Source: Pseudomonas fluorescens (GTDB lineage Bacteria > Pseudomonadota > Gammaproteobacteria > Pseudomonadales > Pseudomonadaceae). Taken from it: 64,000 bases of DNA. Location of the stretch: NCBI RefSeq assembly GCF_902498065.1, contig NZ_CABVIR010000002.1, positions 1-64,000 on the forward strand, given 5' to 3'. The notes below the pieces were generated by a model. It ran no database searches. It worked only from the letters and a program-made list of their open reading frames with translations, and was not told the origin of the DNA. The position numbers and the translations under genes were made by a program. Numbering within the stretch: position 1 is the first letter of the stretch; each line of letters begins with the position of its first letter. Of this stretch, positions 30,771 through 40,714 are shown in pieces.

Positions 30771-30836
30771 TCGTGCGCTGACGAGGCACAGACTGCGGTG
30801 CTGGCGAAGCTGAATGAGGGTGTGAGAGGTTTTCAT
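30759..30836 (-). CDS. Candidate leader peptide of leuA, 25 residues
   Basis: A minus-strand ORF from ATG (30836) to TGA (30759) encodes 25 residues. It begins MKTSHTLIQL, carries RQHRSLCLV in the middle and ends SARLPG. Five residues are Leu, with one Ile and one Val. An AGGG lies about 8 bases upstream of the ATG. Around it are alternative hairpins: the bases encoding the end of the peptide (CTGCCGG, 30770-30764) can pair with CCGGCAG at 30713-30707, which is followed by GCCGCC and six T (30700-30695). This is the architecture of a translational attenuator. The regulatory role is inferred. Confidence 0.5.
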   Translation of the reverse strand: MKTSHTLIQLRQHRSLCLVSARLPG

Positions 30837-31065
30837 GCCTTCAACCCTAACCGCGAGGGTGAAGGATGGCAAGCAGTCGAAAAAAATTGAGAGGAATATC
30901 CGAAAAGCCTCTTTAATCGAGATTTTATTGCTCTAATTATCAGTGATCGTTTTGTTGTTTGCGCAAGGTTTGCGCCATGCGCAATTGAATACTTTGAATT
31001 GTTGGTTTCGTCAGCACAGCTATTCTTAAAGTCTCGGCAAGACGACTGGCAGGCAGGAGTCGAGA

Positions 31066-31422
31066 ATGAACGAATCGGATTGGAAGCGTTACAGCGCGTT
31101 GCGTCCCTTGGCCCATGAGCGGATGTGTGTCCGGATCATGGAAGAGGTTGAGCGCACGGTGCTGGATAAAAGCCTGGCGACTTATGAGCGGATAGAAGCC
31201 AGTGAAGAGTTGCTCAAGGCTGGACAAAAGGAACTGTATTGGGCGTTCGGTGTGTTCAGGTGTTCACGGCATGAGGCCCGCTCGCATTTGCTTGGGCTGT
31301 GTGCTCGGGAGTTGATCCGACCTGAGGAATTGACTGGTTTCTCGGAGGAGACCCAGGCGTGGATCAAACACTGCCTAGCGGATCGGGAAGTCCACGGGAT
31401 TGAGGATCTTGAGGCGGAATAA
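31066..31422 (+). CDS. Conserved hypothetical protein, 118 residues
   Basis: AGGAG lies six bases ahead of the ATG. The product is charged and mostly helical (ERMCVRIMEEVERTVLDKSL, then ASEELLKAGQKELYWAFGVF) with no signal peptide, membrane helix or metal site. It stands alone between the leuA leader region and a REP pair, and transcribes away from leuA. I do not recognise a family. Confidence 0.65.
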   Translation: MNESDWKRYSALRPLAHERMCVRIMEEVERTVLDKSLATYERIEASEELLKAGQKELYWAFGVFRCSRHEARSHLLGLCARELIRPEELTGFSEETQAWIKHCLADREVHGIEDLEAE

Positions 31423-31440
31423 GCAGCGGTAGTGATGGCC

Positions 31441-31518
31441 TCTTCGCGAGCAGGCTCGCTCCCACATTTGATCTTTGTCGCACCGAAGATCCATTGTGGG
31501 AGCGAGCCTGCTCGCGAT
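31441..31518. repeat. REP inverted pair (GAGC type)
   Basis: The arms lie at 31441-31466 and 31494-31518 with core GCGAGCAGGCTCGC, differing from the GGGC type by compensating changes on both sides of the stem. The pair lies in the gap between the 118-residue gene and the M23 peptidase gene. Confidence 0.92.
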
Positions 31519-31542
31519 AGGGCCGCTAGCCTCAACGGCTAT

Positions 31543-32364
31543 TTATGGCTGGAACGCACCGATAAAGATGGCCGGATCCACCCGCGCATCATTCAGGCTG
31601 ATATTCCAGTGCATATGCGGCCCGGTCGCCCGCCCGGTGGCGCCAACCTTGCCGACCACACCGCCACGCGCCATCTGTTGCCCGACCTTCACATCAATCT
31701 TCGACATGTGGCAGAACATGCTGATAAAGCCCTGCCCATGGTCGACAAACACCGTGTTGCCATTAAAGAAGTAGTTACCGATCAGAATCACCTTGCCCGC
31801 CGCCGGGGTCTTGATCGGTGTGCCGGCGCCCACGGCGAAATCCAGGCCCGAGTGGGGATTGCGCTCCTCTCCATTGAAAAAACGGCGTACACCGAACTTG
31901 CTCGACAGCGGCCCGTTGACCGGTTTGTCCAACAGCAGGTTGCTCGGGGTATTCGGACTGAACGTGCGGTAGGCGGCGATCTGCTCGGCCAGTTCGCGCT
32001 CGATGCGTTTGAGATTGTCCGGGTCCGGATTGACCTGTTGGGTGTTTTTCAAGGTGATGCGCTGTTCCGGGTATTTCTTGTTGCCGACGGTGAAGCTCAG
32101 ATTACGACCGCCGCTGCTGATGGACTGCGCCCCCGGCTTGACGGTCAACGGCACACCCACAATCGCCAGCCAATTGTTCTGTTCCTTGACCACCAGCACC
32201 GGTTTTCCTTGATAACTGGCTTTCGGTGCCTGGGCCGCGGCGCCCAGATCCACCACCGCCACGCCGCCCGGCACCGGTTTGTTCAGCAGACGGGTGATGT
32301 AGCTGTCGGCGTGGGCGTTGAAGGTCAGGCACAGCAACAGCAGTGGAGCTAGAAAACGCGGCAT
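31543..32364 (-). CDS. M23-family peptidoglycan metallopeptidase
   Basis: The 273-residue product starts with a Sec signal peptide (MPRFLAPLLLLCLTFNAHA). An N-terminal beta-rich part and a helical segment follow (NPDPDNLKRIERELAEQIAAY). The C-terminal LytM/M23 domain has HSGLDFA near residue 178 and HMHWNISL near residue 254, giving the zinc ligands and catalytic His, plus a Gly-rich core. It should cleave cell-wall peptide cross-links in the periplasm, as LasA-type and endopeptidase homologues do. It lies 3 bases downstream of xseA, so the two are probably co-transcribed. Confidence 0.9.
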   Translation of the reverse strand: MPRFLAPLLLLCLTFNAHADSYITRLLNKPVPGGVAVVDLGAAAQAPKASYQGKPVLVVKEQNNWLAIVGVPLTVKPGAQSISSGGRNLSFTVGNKKYPEQRITLKNTQQVNPDPDNLKRIERELAEQIAAYRTFSPNTPSNLLLDKPVNGPLSSKFGVRRFFNGEERNPHSGLDFAVGAGTPIKTPAAGKVILIGNYFFNGNTVFVDHGQGFISMFCHMSKIDVKVGQQMARGGVVGKVGATGRATGPHMHWNISLNDARVDPAIFIGAFQP

Positions 32365-32367
32365 GGA

Positions 32368-33747
32368 TCAATCCAGTAAAGAAAGGGTGACAGGCGTCAG
32401 GTGATTGTCTTCGACCCGCACTTGCAGTTCGCCTTCACCCAGTTTGGCTTTGAGGCGCTGGCCGTTGTGGGTTTGCGCGGCGTTGCGGATCGCGTTGCCG
32501 CGCTCGTCGAGCAAAATGCTGTAGCCACGGCCGAGGGTCGCCAACGGGCTGACCACGTGCAGCGTCTGCACCTGACTTTGCAATTGCAGGCGACGGGATT
32601 TGAGGCCTTCGCGGATGGCCCGGGGCAGGCGTTCGGCGAGGCTGTCGAGGCGCTGGCGCAGCATCGCCAGTTGCCGCCCCGGATGCTGCCCGGCGAGGCG
32701 GGTTTCGAGGCGGATCAAGCGTTCGCGACGGGTATTGAGGCTGCGTTCGAAGGCACGGCGCAGGCGCATGTCCAGATCATCCAGGCGTTGTGCTTGCTGG
32801 CGCAGACGTTCGCCGGGATGGCGCAAGCGCCGAGAGATGCCTTCGAGGCGCAGTCGATCACGCATCAGGCGATCGCGCATGCGCATCACCAGCCGACGGT
32901 GCAGGCTCTCGACCCGACGCACCAAATCACTTGAGTCCGGTGCCAGCAGTTCGGCGGCAGCGGATGGCGTCGGGGCGCGAACGTCGGCCACGAAGTCGCT
33001 GATCGAGACGTCGGTTTCATGGCCGACGGCGCTGACAATCGGTGTCACGCAAGCGTCTACGGCGCGAGCCACGGCTTCTTCGTTGAAACACCAGAGGTCT
33101 TCCAGCGAGCCGCCGCCACGGGCCAGGATCAATGCATCAAAACCACGGGCGTCCGCCAGTTTCAGCGCGCGGACAATCTGCGCCGTCGCTTCGCGGCCCT
33201 GCACGGCGGTGGGGATCAGCGTCAACTGTACCTGCGGCGCACGACGACGAAACACGCTGATGATGTCCCGGATCACCGCGCCGGTCGGCGAACTGATGAT
33301 GCCAATGCGCTGCGGATGCGCCGGCAGCGGCACTTTGCGCTCGGCACTGAACAGGCCTTCGGCGCTGAGTTTTTCTTTCAAGGCATCGAACGCCAGGCGC
33401 AGCGCGCCATCACCGGCCGGCTCGACGGTATCGAGGATCAGTTGATAATCGCCACGTCCCTCGAACAGCGAAACCTTGCCGCGCACCTTGACCGCCAGAC
33501 CATCCTTCAGCGCCTGACGAACCCGCGCCGCGTTCTGCCGAAACAATGCGCAACGCACCTGGGCGCCGCTGTCCTTGAGGGTGAAATACACGTGGCCGGA
33601 CGCCGGGCGGGCGAGGTTGGAGATTTCGCCTTCGACCCAGATATTGCTGAACACGTCTTCAAGCAACACCCGCGCGCGGCCGTTGAGCTGGCTGACAGTC
33701 AGGACTTCACGGTCCAGGCCGAGTCTTGCAAAGGGATCTTTAATCAT
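32368..33747 (-). CDS. xseA: Exodeoxyribonuclease VII large subunit
   Basis: XseA with XseB degrades single-stranded DNA. From the start at 33747 (MIKDPFARLGLDREVLTVSQLNGRAR) the protein has 459 residues, the usual length. An N-terminal OB-fold DNA-binding domain (WVEGEISNLARPASGHVYFTL) is followed by the catalytic domain with RIGIISSPTGAVIRDI and ILARGGGSLEDLWCFNEE, then coiled coil. The frame is open upstream to 33846, but those residues are not family-like and come from a REP element. Confidence 0.96.
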   Translation of the reverse strand: MIKDPFARLGLDREVLTVSQLNGRARVLLEDVFSNIWVEGEISNLARPASGHVYFTLKDSGAQVRCALFRQNAARVRQALKDGLAVKVRGKVSLFEGRGDYQLILDTVEPAGDGALRLAFDALKEKLSAEGLFSAERKVPLPAHPQRIGIISSPTGAVIRDIISVFRRRAPQVQLTLIPTAVQGREATAQIVRALKLADARGFDALILARGGGSLEDLWCFNEEAVARAVDACVTPIVSAVGHETDVSISDFVADVRAPTPSAAAELLAPDSSDLVRRVESLHRRLVMRMRDRLMRDRLRLEGISRRLRHPGERLRQQAQRLDDLDMRLRRAFERSLNTRRERLIRLETRLAGQHPGRQLAMLRQRLDSLAERLPRAIREGLKSRRLQLQSQVQTLHVVSPLATLGRGYSILLDERGNAIRNAAQTHNGQRLKAKLGEGELQVRVEDNHLTPVTLSLLD

Positions 33748-33800
33748 GGGGCGCAGTTTAAAGGCATTCGGCGCTGAATCTCCATGCGTCAGCGTAAATC

Positions 33801-33892
33801 CCTGTGGGAGCGAGCTTGATCGCGATGACGGTTTAACATTCACCATTGATGTCGACTAACACATCGCTATCGCGAGCAAGCTCGCTCCCACA
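33801..33892. repeat. REP inverted pair (GAGC type) overlapping the LysR 3' end
   Basis: The arms lie at about 33801-33828 and 33869-33892. The right core is GCGAGCAAGCTCGC; the left is imperfect (GCGAGCTTGATCGC). The right arm and part of the spacer are translated as the C-terminus of the LysR gene ending at 33833. Confidence 0.9.
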
Positions 33893-34783
33893 ATGATTTG
33901 TGCAGGTGTTGATGAAGCGTTGGGCCAGTGCCGTCGGATTCTGCCGGCAGGCGAGGGCGACGGTGCTGTGGCAATCCGGGTCGGCCAGGGGCAGGAAATG
34001 AATGTCGGGCGGCGCAATGTCCTGCATCGATTCCGGCAGCAGGGCGATGCCGAACCCGGCCTGAATCAATTGCAGTTGCGTGGTTTTGCGCGACACCACT
34101 CGGGCCGCTTTTGGAAAGAACCCCTGACGCATGCACAGCTCGGCGGACAGATAACTCAACCCGCCACGCTGGGGATGAGGAATGGAGATAAACGCCTCAT
34201 CCTTCAGTTGCGCCAGGTCGATGCCCCGAGCGGACTTATCCACAGCCAGCCGGTGATTGGGCGGGACGGCCAGGAGCAATCGTTCGTTGTACAAAGGAAC
34301 AATCTGCACGCCTTCGCGTTGGCGCAACACCGGCAGGCGTAGCAGTCCGACATCCAGCCGGTTGTCCGCCAACGCTTCAAGCTGCGCTTCGGAAGACAGC
34401 TTGGCGATGTCCATGGACACGCCGACATGCTGGCTCAGGTAATCGCTGATGCCTCGCAGCAGGCGGCCACTCATGGGCACGGTGCTGGAATGGCTGAGGC
34501 GCAAGGTGCCGAGTTCTCCATTGCCGACCTGGGTGGCCATCTCACTGGCTTTGGCCAATTCGTTCAGCAGGTTTCTGGCCCGGGGCAGGAAGGCTTCACC
34601 GGCGGCCGTCAGTCGAGGCAAGCGTGCAGTGCGCTCGAACAACGGCGTTTGCAGGCGGGTTTCCATGTCCTTTATTTGCCGGCTCAAGGCCGACTGAGCA
34701 ATGAACAGTCGTTCGGCTGCAGCGCTGAAACTCCCGCACTCTGCGATTTCCACGAAGTAACGCAATTGACGGGTTGAAAGCAC
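33833..34783 (-). CDS. LysR-family transcriptional regulator
   Basis: The GTG at 34783, with AAGG nine bases upstream, begins LSTRQLRYFVEIAECGSFSA, the usual LysR N-terminus. The frame is open 51 bases further. The 316-residue product has an N-terminal winged helix-turn-helix at about 1-60 (ERLFIAQSALSRQIKDMETR) and a periplasmic-binding-like effector domain from about residue 90. The last 20 or so residues (HCGSELARDSD and on) are encoded by a REP arm and are probably not functional. It is divergent from a TauE-type exporter gene, with AGTC-GCAA-GACT at 34827-34838 between them as a possible operator, so it may control that gene. Confidence 0.88.
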   Translation of the reverse strand: MLSTRQLRYFVEIAECGSFSAAAERLFIAQSALSRQIKDMETRLQTPLFERTARLPRLTAAGEAFLPRARNLLNELAKASEMATQVGNGELGTLRLSHSSTVPMSGRLLRGISDYLSQHVGVSMDIAKLSSEAQLEALADNRLDVGLLRLPVLRQREGVQIVPLYNERLLLAVPPNHRLAVDKSARGIDLAQLKDEAFISIPHPQRGGLSYLSAELCMRQGFFPKAARVVSRKTTQLQLIQAGFGIALLPESMQDIAPPDIHFLPLADPDCHSTVALACRQNPTALAQRFINTCTNHCGSELARDSDVLVDINGEC

Positions 34784-34883
34784 GAGGTATGCCTTTTTGA
34801 GATGAGAGGGCGGCTTTGAAGATATTAGTCGCAAGACTCAGCGCTGGCTAAAGTCATCACAGGTATTTAATGAAGGCGTGCAG

Positions 34884-35651
34884 ATGAGCGTGCTTGAGTT
34901 GTTGCACCAATGGCCATTTGGCGCGACGGATTGGCTGGTGATCGGGTTGGGCATCGCCCTGGCCTATATCGTGTTTGGCATCGCCGGGTTTGGCACCGCG
35001 CTGGTGGCCGGGCCGATTCTGATTCTGTTCATGCCGCTGTCGAAGATCGTGCCGTTGCTGGTGCTGCTGGATTTTGTCGCGGCGTTCGGCAATCTGCTGC
35101 CCTCGCGACGGGATGTAGCCAAGCCGGAACTGCTGCGGCTGCTGCCGTGCATGGCGGTGGGTTGCACGCTGGGTGTGATCTTTCTGCTGAACCTGAAGTC
35201 CGACCTGTTGCTGCTGTTGATGGGGCTGTTTATCAGCGTCTATGCGGTTTATAGCCTGTGGGTCAAAACCCGCCCGACGCAGTTGTCGGCAGGCTGGGCG
35301 GTGCCGATGGGCACGGTTGGCGGGATGTTCGGGGCGCTGTTTGGTAGTGGCGGCTTTTTATATGCGATCTATTTGAACAGTCGGTTACCGAAAGACGCGG
35401 CGCGCGCGACTCAAAGTGCACTGATCAGTTGCAGCACCGTGGTGCGCCTCAGCCTGTTTGCTGTCGCGGGTGTGTATACCGAGCTACCCTTATTGGTATT
35501 GGCCTTGTGTCTGTTGCCGGCCATGGCGTTGGGGTTGTGGATTGGCCGGCGGCTGACCATGAGATTGTCCCGAGAGGCGTTTGTGCGGCTGGTGACGTGG
35601 TTGGTGCTGGCCAGCGGGATTGCGTTGATCGGGCGGTATTTGAGTACTTGA
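34884..35651 (+). CDS. TSUP-family (TauE/SafE) membrane transporter
   Basis: The ATG at 34884 (MSVLELLHQWPFG) follows GAAGG. The 255-residue product is almost entirely hydrophobic, with seven or eight predicted membrane helices. Two halves carry similar Gly-rich segments: GIAGFGTALVAGPILILF near residue 35 and GTVGGMFGALFGSGGFLYAIY near residue 145. That is typical of the TauE/SafE sulfite/organic-anion exporters. Substrate unknown. The divergent LysR gene is the likely regulator. Confidence 0.88.
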   Translation: MSVLELLHQWPFGATDWLVIGLGIALAYIVFGIAGFGTALVAGPILILFMPLSKIVPLLVLLDFVAAFGNLLPSRRDVAKPELLRLLPCMAVGCTLGVIFLLNLKSDLLLLLMGLFISVYAVYSLWVKTRPTQLSAGWAVPMGTVGGMFGALFGSGGFLYAIYLNSRLPKDAARATQSALISCSTVVRLSLFAVAGVYTELPLLVLALCLLPAMALGLWIGRRLTMRLSREAFVRLVTWLVLASGIALIGRYLST

Positions 35652-35687
35652 CCGGATTTCGTCAGGGATTAAGCTGCCCGCCGTTCC

Positions 35688-35789
35688 GACGCCTTCGCGG
35701 GCAAGCCTGCTCCCACAGTGACCGGGGTGGACATGATTTTTATGTACACCACCAAGCCTTGTGGGAGCGGGCTTGCCCGCGAAGGCGTC
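35688..35789. repeat. REP inverted pair (GGGC type)
   Basis: The arms lie at about 35688-35718 and 35758-35789. Outer GACGCCTTCGC pairs with GCGAAGGCGTC, giving one of the longest symmetric pairs in the window. The pair lies between the TSUP gene and a hypothetical gene. Confidence 0.93.
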
Positions 35790-35837
35790 AAACGGTACGC
35801 CGCAGAACTTTCCATTTTGACGCAGCAGGCTTGCACC

Positions 35838-36386
35838 ATGAATTCTCAAAGCATCATCGTCCCGAAAATCTCCACGCTGCCGGTGCACGAACCCCGGGCA
35901 AGGGCGGTCGTGCGGTGGCTGGTGCGCAAGAACATCATCAAGGAAGAGCTGACCACTTGTGGCCGCACCGGCAATCGCATGGGCCACGCCATCGCCGACG
36001 GTGCCCGCGCAGTGGTGTTGCACCCGCAAGCGCTGCCGTTCGGCGAGCCGATCAATGGCCTGGAGATTGTTACCAAGCGCTGCATCTACACGCCGGCCAA
36101 GGGGTTCCTTGAAGAAGCAGGCTGCGCCGAGTGTCGCAAGGAAGTCGGCGAAGCGCTGTTCGAAAGCCTGGAAGACTGGATGCCGGGGCGCACCGATAAC
36201 TTCACCTGCCCGGAATGCGGGCATGAAGACGACATCAACGGTTTTCTTTTCCTGCAGGAATGCGGCTTTTCCAACCTGGGATTCATTTTCAACAATTGGG
36301 CCGAGGCGGGGTTCAAGCAGAGCTTTATCGATGAGTTTGCCGATTGGCTGGATCAGCCGGTGAGTTGGGTCAAAGTCGAGCTGTAG
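35838..36386 (+). CDS. Conserved hypothetical protein with Cys pairs, 182 residues
   Basis: The start at 35838 (MNSQSIIVPKISTLPVHEPR) sits shortly after the REP pair; the ribosome site is weak. The soluble product has CAEC near residue 96 and CPEC with a following His near residue 124, which together resemble a zinc-ribbon pair. A C-terminal aromatic-rich part follows (LGFIFNNWAEAGF, then WLDQPVSWVKVEL). No other motif is visible. Homologues in pseudomonads are sometimes labelled as sugar transporter ATPases, but no Walker motif is present, so that label is not supported. Function unknown. Confidence 0.7.
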   Translation: MNSQSIIVPKISTLPVHEPRARAVVRWLVRKNIIKEELTTCGRTGNRMGHAIADGARAVVLHPQALPFGEPINGLEIVTKRCIYTPAKGFLEEAGCAECRKEVGEALFESLEDWMPGRTDNFTCPECGHEDDINGFLFLQECGFSNLGFIFNNWAEAGFKQSFIDEFADWLDQPVSWVKVEL

Positions 36387-36425
36387 GCGACGACAATCCC
36401 CGTATATCAGTAATGCTAATAATAG

Positions 36426-37973
<1,548 letters not shown>

Positions 37974-38073
37974 GGCTTCAAGCAAAACGTTAAGTAACCC
38001 GGGGCTGTTCTATTCAGCCCCGAGTTGTTTCTGAATCACGACTGTTTCTGAATTACTTAGACGAGACTGAATC

Positions 38074-39651
38074 ATGGCCCTCGACATTCACGCTCACCGC
38101 ATCCTGATCCTCGATTTCGGTTCCCAGTACACCCAGCTGATTGCCCGCCGTGTGCGTGAAATCGGCGTGTACTGCGAACTGCACCCGTTCGACATGGATG
38201 ACGAAGCGATTCGCGAATTCGCTCCAAAAGGCGTCATTCTCGCCGGCGGCCCCGAGTCCGTGCACGTAGCCGACAGTCCGCGCTGCCCGCAAGCCGTATT
38301 TGACCTGGGCGTTCCGGTCTTCGGTATTTGCTACGGCATGCAGACCATGGCTGAGCAGCTGGGTGGCAAGGTTGAAGGTTCCGAACTGCGTGAGTTCGGT
38401 TACGCCCGTGTCGACGTGGTCGGCAAGAGCCGCCTGCTCGACGGCATCGAAGACCACATCGACGCCGACGGCCTGTTCGGCCTCGACGTGTGGATGAGCC
38501 ACGGTGACAAAGTCACCAGGATGCCACAGGAATTCCACATCCTGGCCAGCACCCCGAGCTGCCCGATCGCCGGCATGTTCGACGATGCTCGCGGCTACTA
38601 CGGCGTGCAGTTCCACCCGGAAGTGACCCATACCAAGCAGGGCGGTCGCATCCTCTCGCGCTTCATCCTCGACATCTGCGGCTGTGAAGCCCTGTGGACG
38701 CCGTCGAAGATTGCTGAAGACGCCATCGCCAACATTCGCGCCCAGGTCGGCACCGATAACGTATTGCTTGGTCTGTCCGGCGGCGTTGACTCCTCGGTGG
38801 TTGCTGCACTGTTGCACAAAGCCATCGGCGACCAGCTGACCTGCGTCTTCGTCGACAACGGCCTGCTGCGTCTGCACGAAGGCGAGCAAGTGATGGCCAT
38901 GTTCGCCGAGAACATGGGCGTCAAGGTGATCCGCGCCAACGCCGAAGACCAGTTCCTGAACAACCTGGCCGGCGAGTCCGACCCAGAGAAGAAGCGCAAG
39001 ATCATCGGCCGTACCTTCATCGACGTCTTCGATGCCCAGTCCAACAAACTGGACAACATCAAGTACCTCGCCCAAGGCACCATCTACCCGGACGTGATCG
39101 AGTCGGCTGGCGCGAAAAGCGGCAAGGCTCACGTGATCAAGTCGCACCACAACGTGGGTGGCCTGCCGGAAGAGATGAACCTCAAGCTGGTCGAACCCCT
39201 GCGGGAGCTGTTCAAGGACGAAGTCCGTCGTCTGGGCCTGGAACTGGGCCTGCCGTACGACATGGTCTACCGTCACCCGTTCCCGGGCCCGGGCCTGGGC
39301 GTGCGGATCCTCGGTGAAGTGAAGAAGGAATACGCCGACCTGCTGCGTCGCGCCGACCACATCTTCATCGAAGAACTGCGCAAGGCCGACTGGTACCACA
39401 AAGTCAGCCAGGCGTTCGTGGTGTTCCAACCGGTGAAATCGGTTGGCGTGGTCGGCGATGGCCGTCGTTACGCCTGGGTCGTGGCCCTGCGTGCCGTGGA
39501 AACCATCGACTTCATGACCGCGCGTTGGGCACACCTGCCTTACGAACTGCTGGAAACCGTCAGCGGCCGCATCATCAATGAAATCGAAGGCATCTCCCGC
39601 GTCACTTACGACGTGTCGAGCAAGCCGCCGGCGACGATTGAGTGGGAATGA
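38074..39651 (+). CDS. guaA: GMP synthase (glutamine-hydrolysing)
   Basis: GuaA aminates XMP to GMP. The 525-residue product has an N-terminal class I glutamine amidotransferase with Cys in [16 protein letters not shown] near residue 86 and His-Glu in [14 protein letters not shown] near residue 178. The ATP-pyrophosphatase P-loop [17 protein letters not shown] is near residue 231. A C-terminal dimerisation domain ends in PPATIEWE. It is downstream of guaB, separated by a hairpin (38002-38024) without a T run. Confidence 0.98.
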   Translation: MALDIHAHRILILDFGSQYTQLIARRVREIGVYCELHPFDMDDEAIREFAPKGVILAGGPESVHVADSPRCPQAVFDLGVPVFGICYGMQTMAEQLGGKVEGSELREFGYARVDVVGKSRLLDGIEDHIDADGLFGLDVWMSHGDKVTRMPQEFHILASTPSCPIAGMFDDARGYYGVQFHPEVTHTKQGGRILSRFILDICGCEALWTPSKIAEDAIANIRAQVGTDNVLLGLSGGVDSSVVAALLHKAIGDQLTCVFVDNGLLRLHEGEQVMAMFAENMGVKVIRANAEDQFLNNLAGESDPEKKRKIIGRTFIDVFDAQSNKLDNIKYLAQGTIYPDVIESAGAKSGKAHVIKSHHNVGGLPEEMNLKLVEPLRELFKDEVRRLGLELGLPYDMVYRHPFPGPGLGVRILGEVKKEYADLLRRADHIFIEELRKADWYHKVSQAFVVFQPVKSVGVVGDGRRYAWVVALRAVETIDFMTARWAHLPYELLETVSGRIINEIEGISRVTYDVSSKPPATIEWE

Positions 39652-39697
39652 TTGGACGTCCGGTACTGACCGGCACCCACTAGCAAGAGTCACCCTG

Positions 39698-39729
39698 AAG
39701 CCCGCGTAATTGCGGGCTTTTGGTTTTTT
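39698..39729 (+). terminator. Terminator after guaA
   Basis: AAGCCCGC and GCGGGCTT form the stem around a short AT-rich loop, followed by TTGGTTTTTT. Confidence 0.85.
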
Positions 39730-40032
39730 GGGTCTGGCAAAAACTGGCAGCTTTGCGCATCGCCAGGCACCGTGTTTATGTGGCATGGTACGGGGCATTT
39801 ACTGAGTCCAATGCCATGCTTGGTGCTCGATTCCATGCCGCCTCCTTTGGGGAGGGGCATGGTATCAAGTCTCATCATCCACCCGGTTTCATTGGGTTTT
39901 CTCGTGGTGCGTGAGTGACGGGCTTTATGTAGCCGTCCGGTCAATTCCACAGCAGCACGCGACAGCGTACAAGGAACTTTTGCTCTGCAAATAGCTCAAT
40001 ACAGACCTTCTTTTAGACAGTTCAGGGATCGA
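39730..40032. other. Non-coding gap between guaA and a lipoprotein gene
   Basis: This stretch has no convincing gene. Short open frames on both strands lack ribosome sites and recognisable motifs. It contains repeated CCATGC/GCATGG words (around 39784, 39813, 39834, 39857) but no clean palindrome. No REP element or strong promoter was found. Confidence 0.5.
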
Positions 40033-40590
40033 ATGAAAACTTCTTTGGCGTTTCCATTAGCAATCACTTTCGCTCTTGTCATGACCGGCTGCAGCAGCCG
40101 GCAGGCGGGTGATCTTACTTCAGAGCCGGTCGTTCCACTGGCCATGAATGACCATCAAGCCAGCGTGACTTTCCGTACCATAGGCGGCGAGGGTGATCGT
40201 CCTGTCAGTTACACGTACGGGTATGCCAATACTGGATTTGTGAGCGCGGGTGAGCGGGTTTATGACTCTGCTTACTTCAAGCGCGTACCGGCTTATCTGA
40301 AGAAAATCGCCGGTGGTACTGACAGCATCAGTAAGTTGGTCGAGGCGGACAAAACGGTATACGTGCAAGGGGAGGTCAAGGACAAACCGTTTACCTTTAA
40401 CGGTATTCCCATGCCTACGCCGTTCGACAAGGAGCAGCCTGTTGCGCAGCAATTCACGCCGCAAGCCAAGAAGAATTACGTGGTTGAAACCGTGATCGCC
40501 GACACTTGGGTCATGAACGTGTACGAAGTCTCCGCAACGGGTGAACGCAAAACCATTGGCGTTCCAAAAAAAGATGCCGGCGCAAACTGA
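40033..40590 (+). CDS. Predicted lipoprotein, 185 residues
   Basis: The product begins with a lipoprotein signal: a short basic N-terminus, a hydrophobic core and lipobox VMTGC, with Cys20 as the lipid-modified residue. The mature part is beta-rich by composition (ASVTFRTIGGEGDRPVSYTY, then KTVYVQGEVKDKPFTF) and has no catalytic motif that I recognise. The residue after the Cys is Ser, not Asp, which favours outer-membrane sorting. It has its own terminator, shared with the convergent toxin-like gene. Function unknown. Confidence 0.7.
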   Translation: MKTSLAFPLAITFALVMTGCSSRQAGDLTSEPVVPLAMNDHQASVTFRTIGGEGDRPVSYTYGYANTGFVSAGERVYDSAYFKRVPAYLKKIAGGTDSISKLVEADKTVYVQGEVKDKPFTFNGIPMPTPFDKEQPVAQQFTPQAKKNYVVETVIADTWVMNVYEVSATGERKTIGVPKKDAGAN

Positions 40591-40675
40591 CCGCGCAGGG
40601 ATTTCATGAGTAGCTGCAGACCCGGCCAGCCTGCAGGAAAGACCAATGAAGTTATTGATCGTCTGTAACACCCGA

Positions 40676-40710
40676 AAGGCCCCGTGAATGTGAGTTCACG
40701 GGGCCTTTTT
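40676..40710. terminator. Bidirectional terminator between the lipoprotein and toxin-like genes
   Basis: AAAGGCCCCGTGAA and TTCACGGGGCCTTTTT form a 14-base stem around a six-base loop, with T runs usable in both directions. It serves two convergent genes. Confidence 0.9.
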
Positions 40711-40714
40711 GCGA

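Noticed and set aside
28972..30813. Very long open frame on the plus strand, antisense to leuA
   Set aside because: leuA on the minus strand has full family motifs and a terminator. The antisense frame has no ribosome site or motif and reflects high-GC codon bias.
33748..33846. N-terminal extension of XseA
   Set aside because: The extra residues are translated from a REP arm. The conserved N-terminus starts at 33747.
38053..39798. 581-codon open frame antisense to guaA
   Set aside because: Same explanation: guaA is certain, and the antisense frame runs through its terminator.
39690..39950. 86-codon minus-strand ORF and 64-codon plus-strand ORF after guaA
   Set aside because: They overlap the guaA terminator, lack ribosome sites and show no family features.
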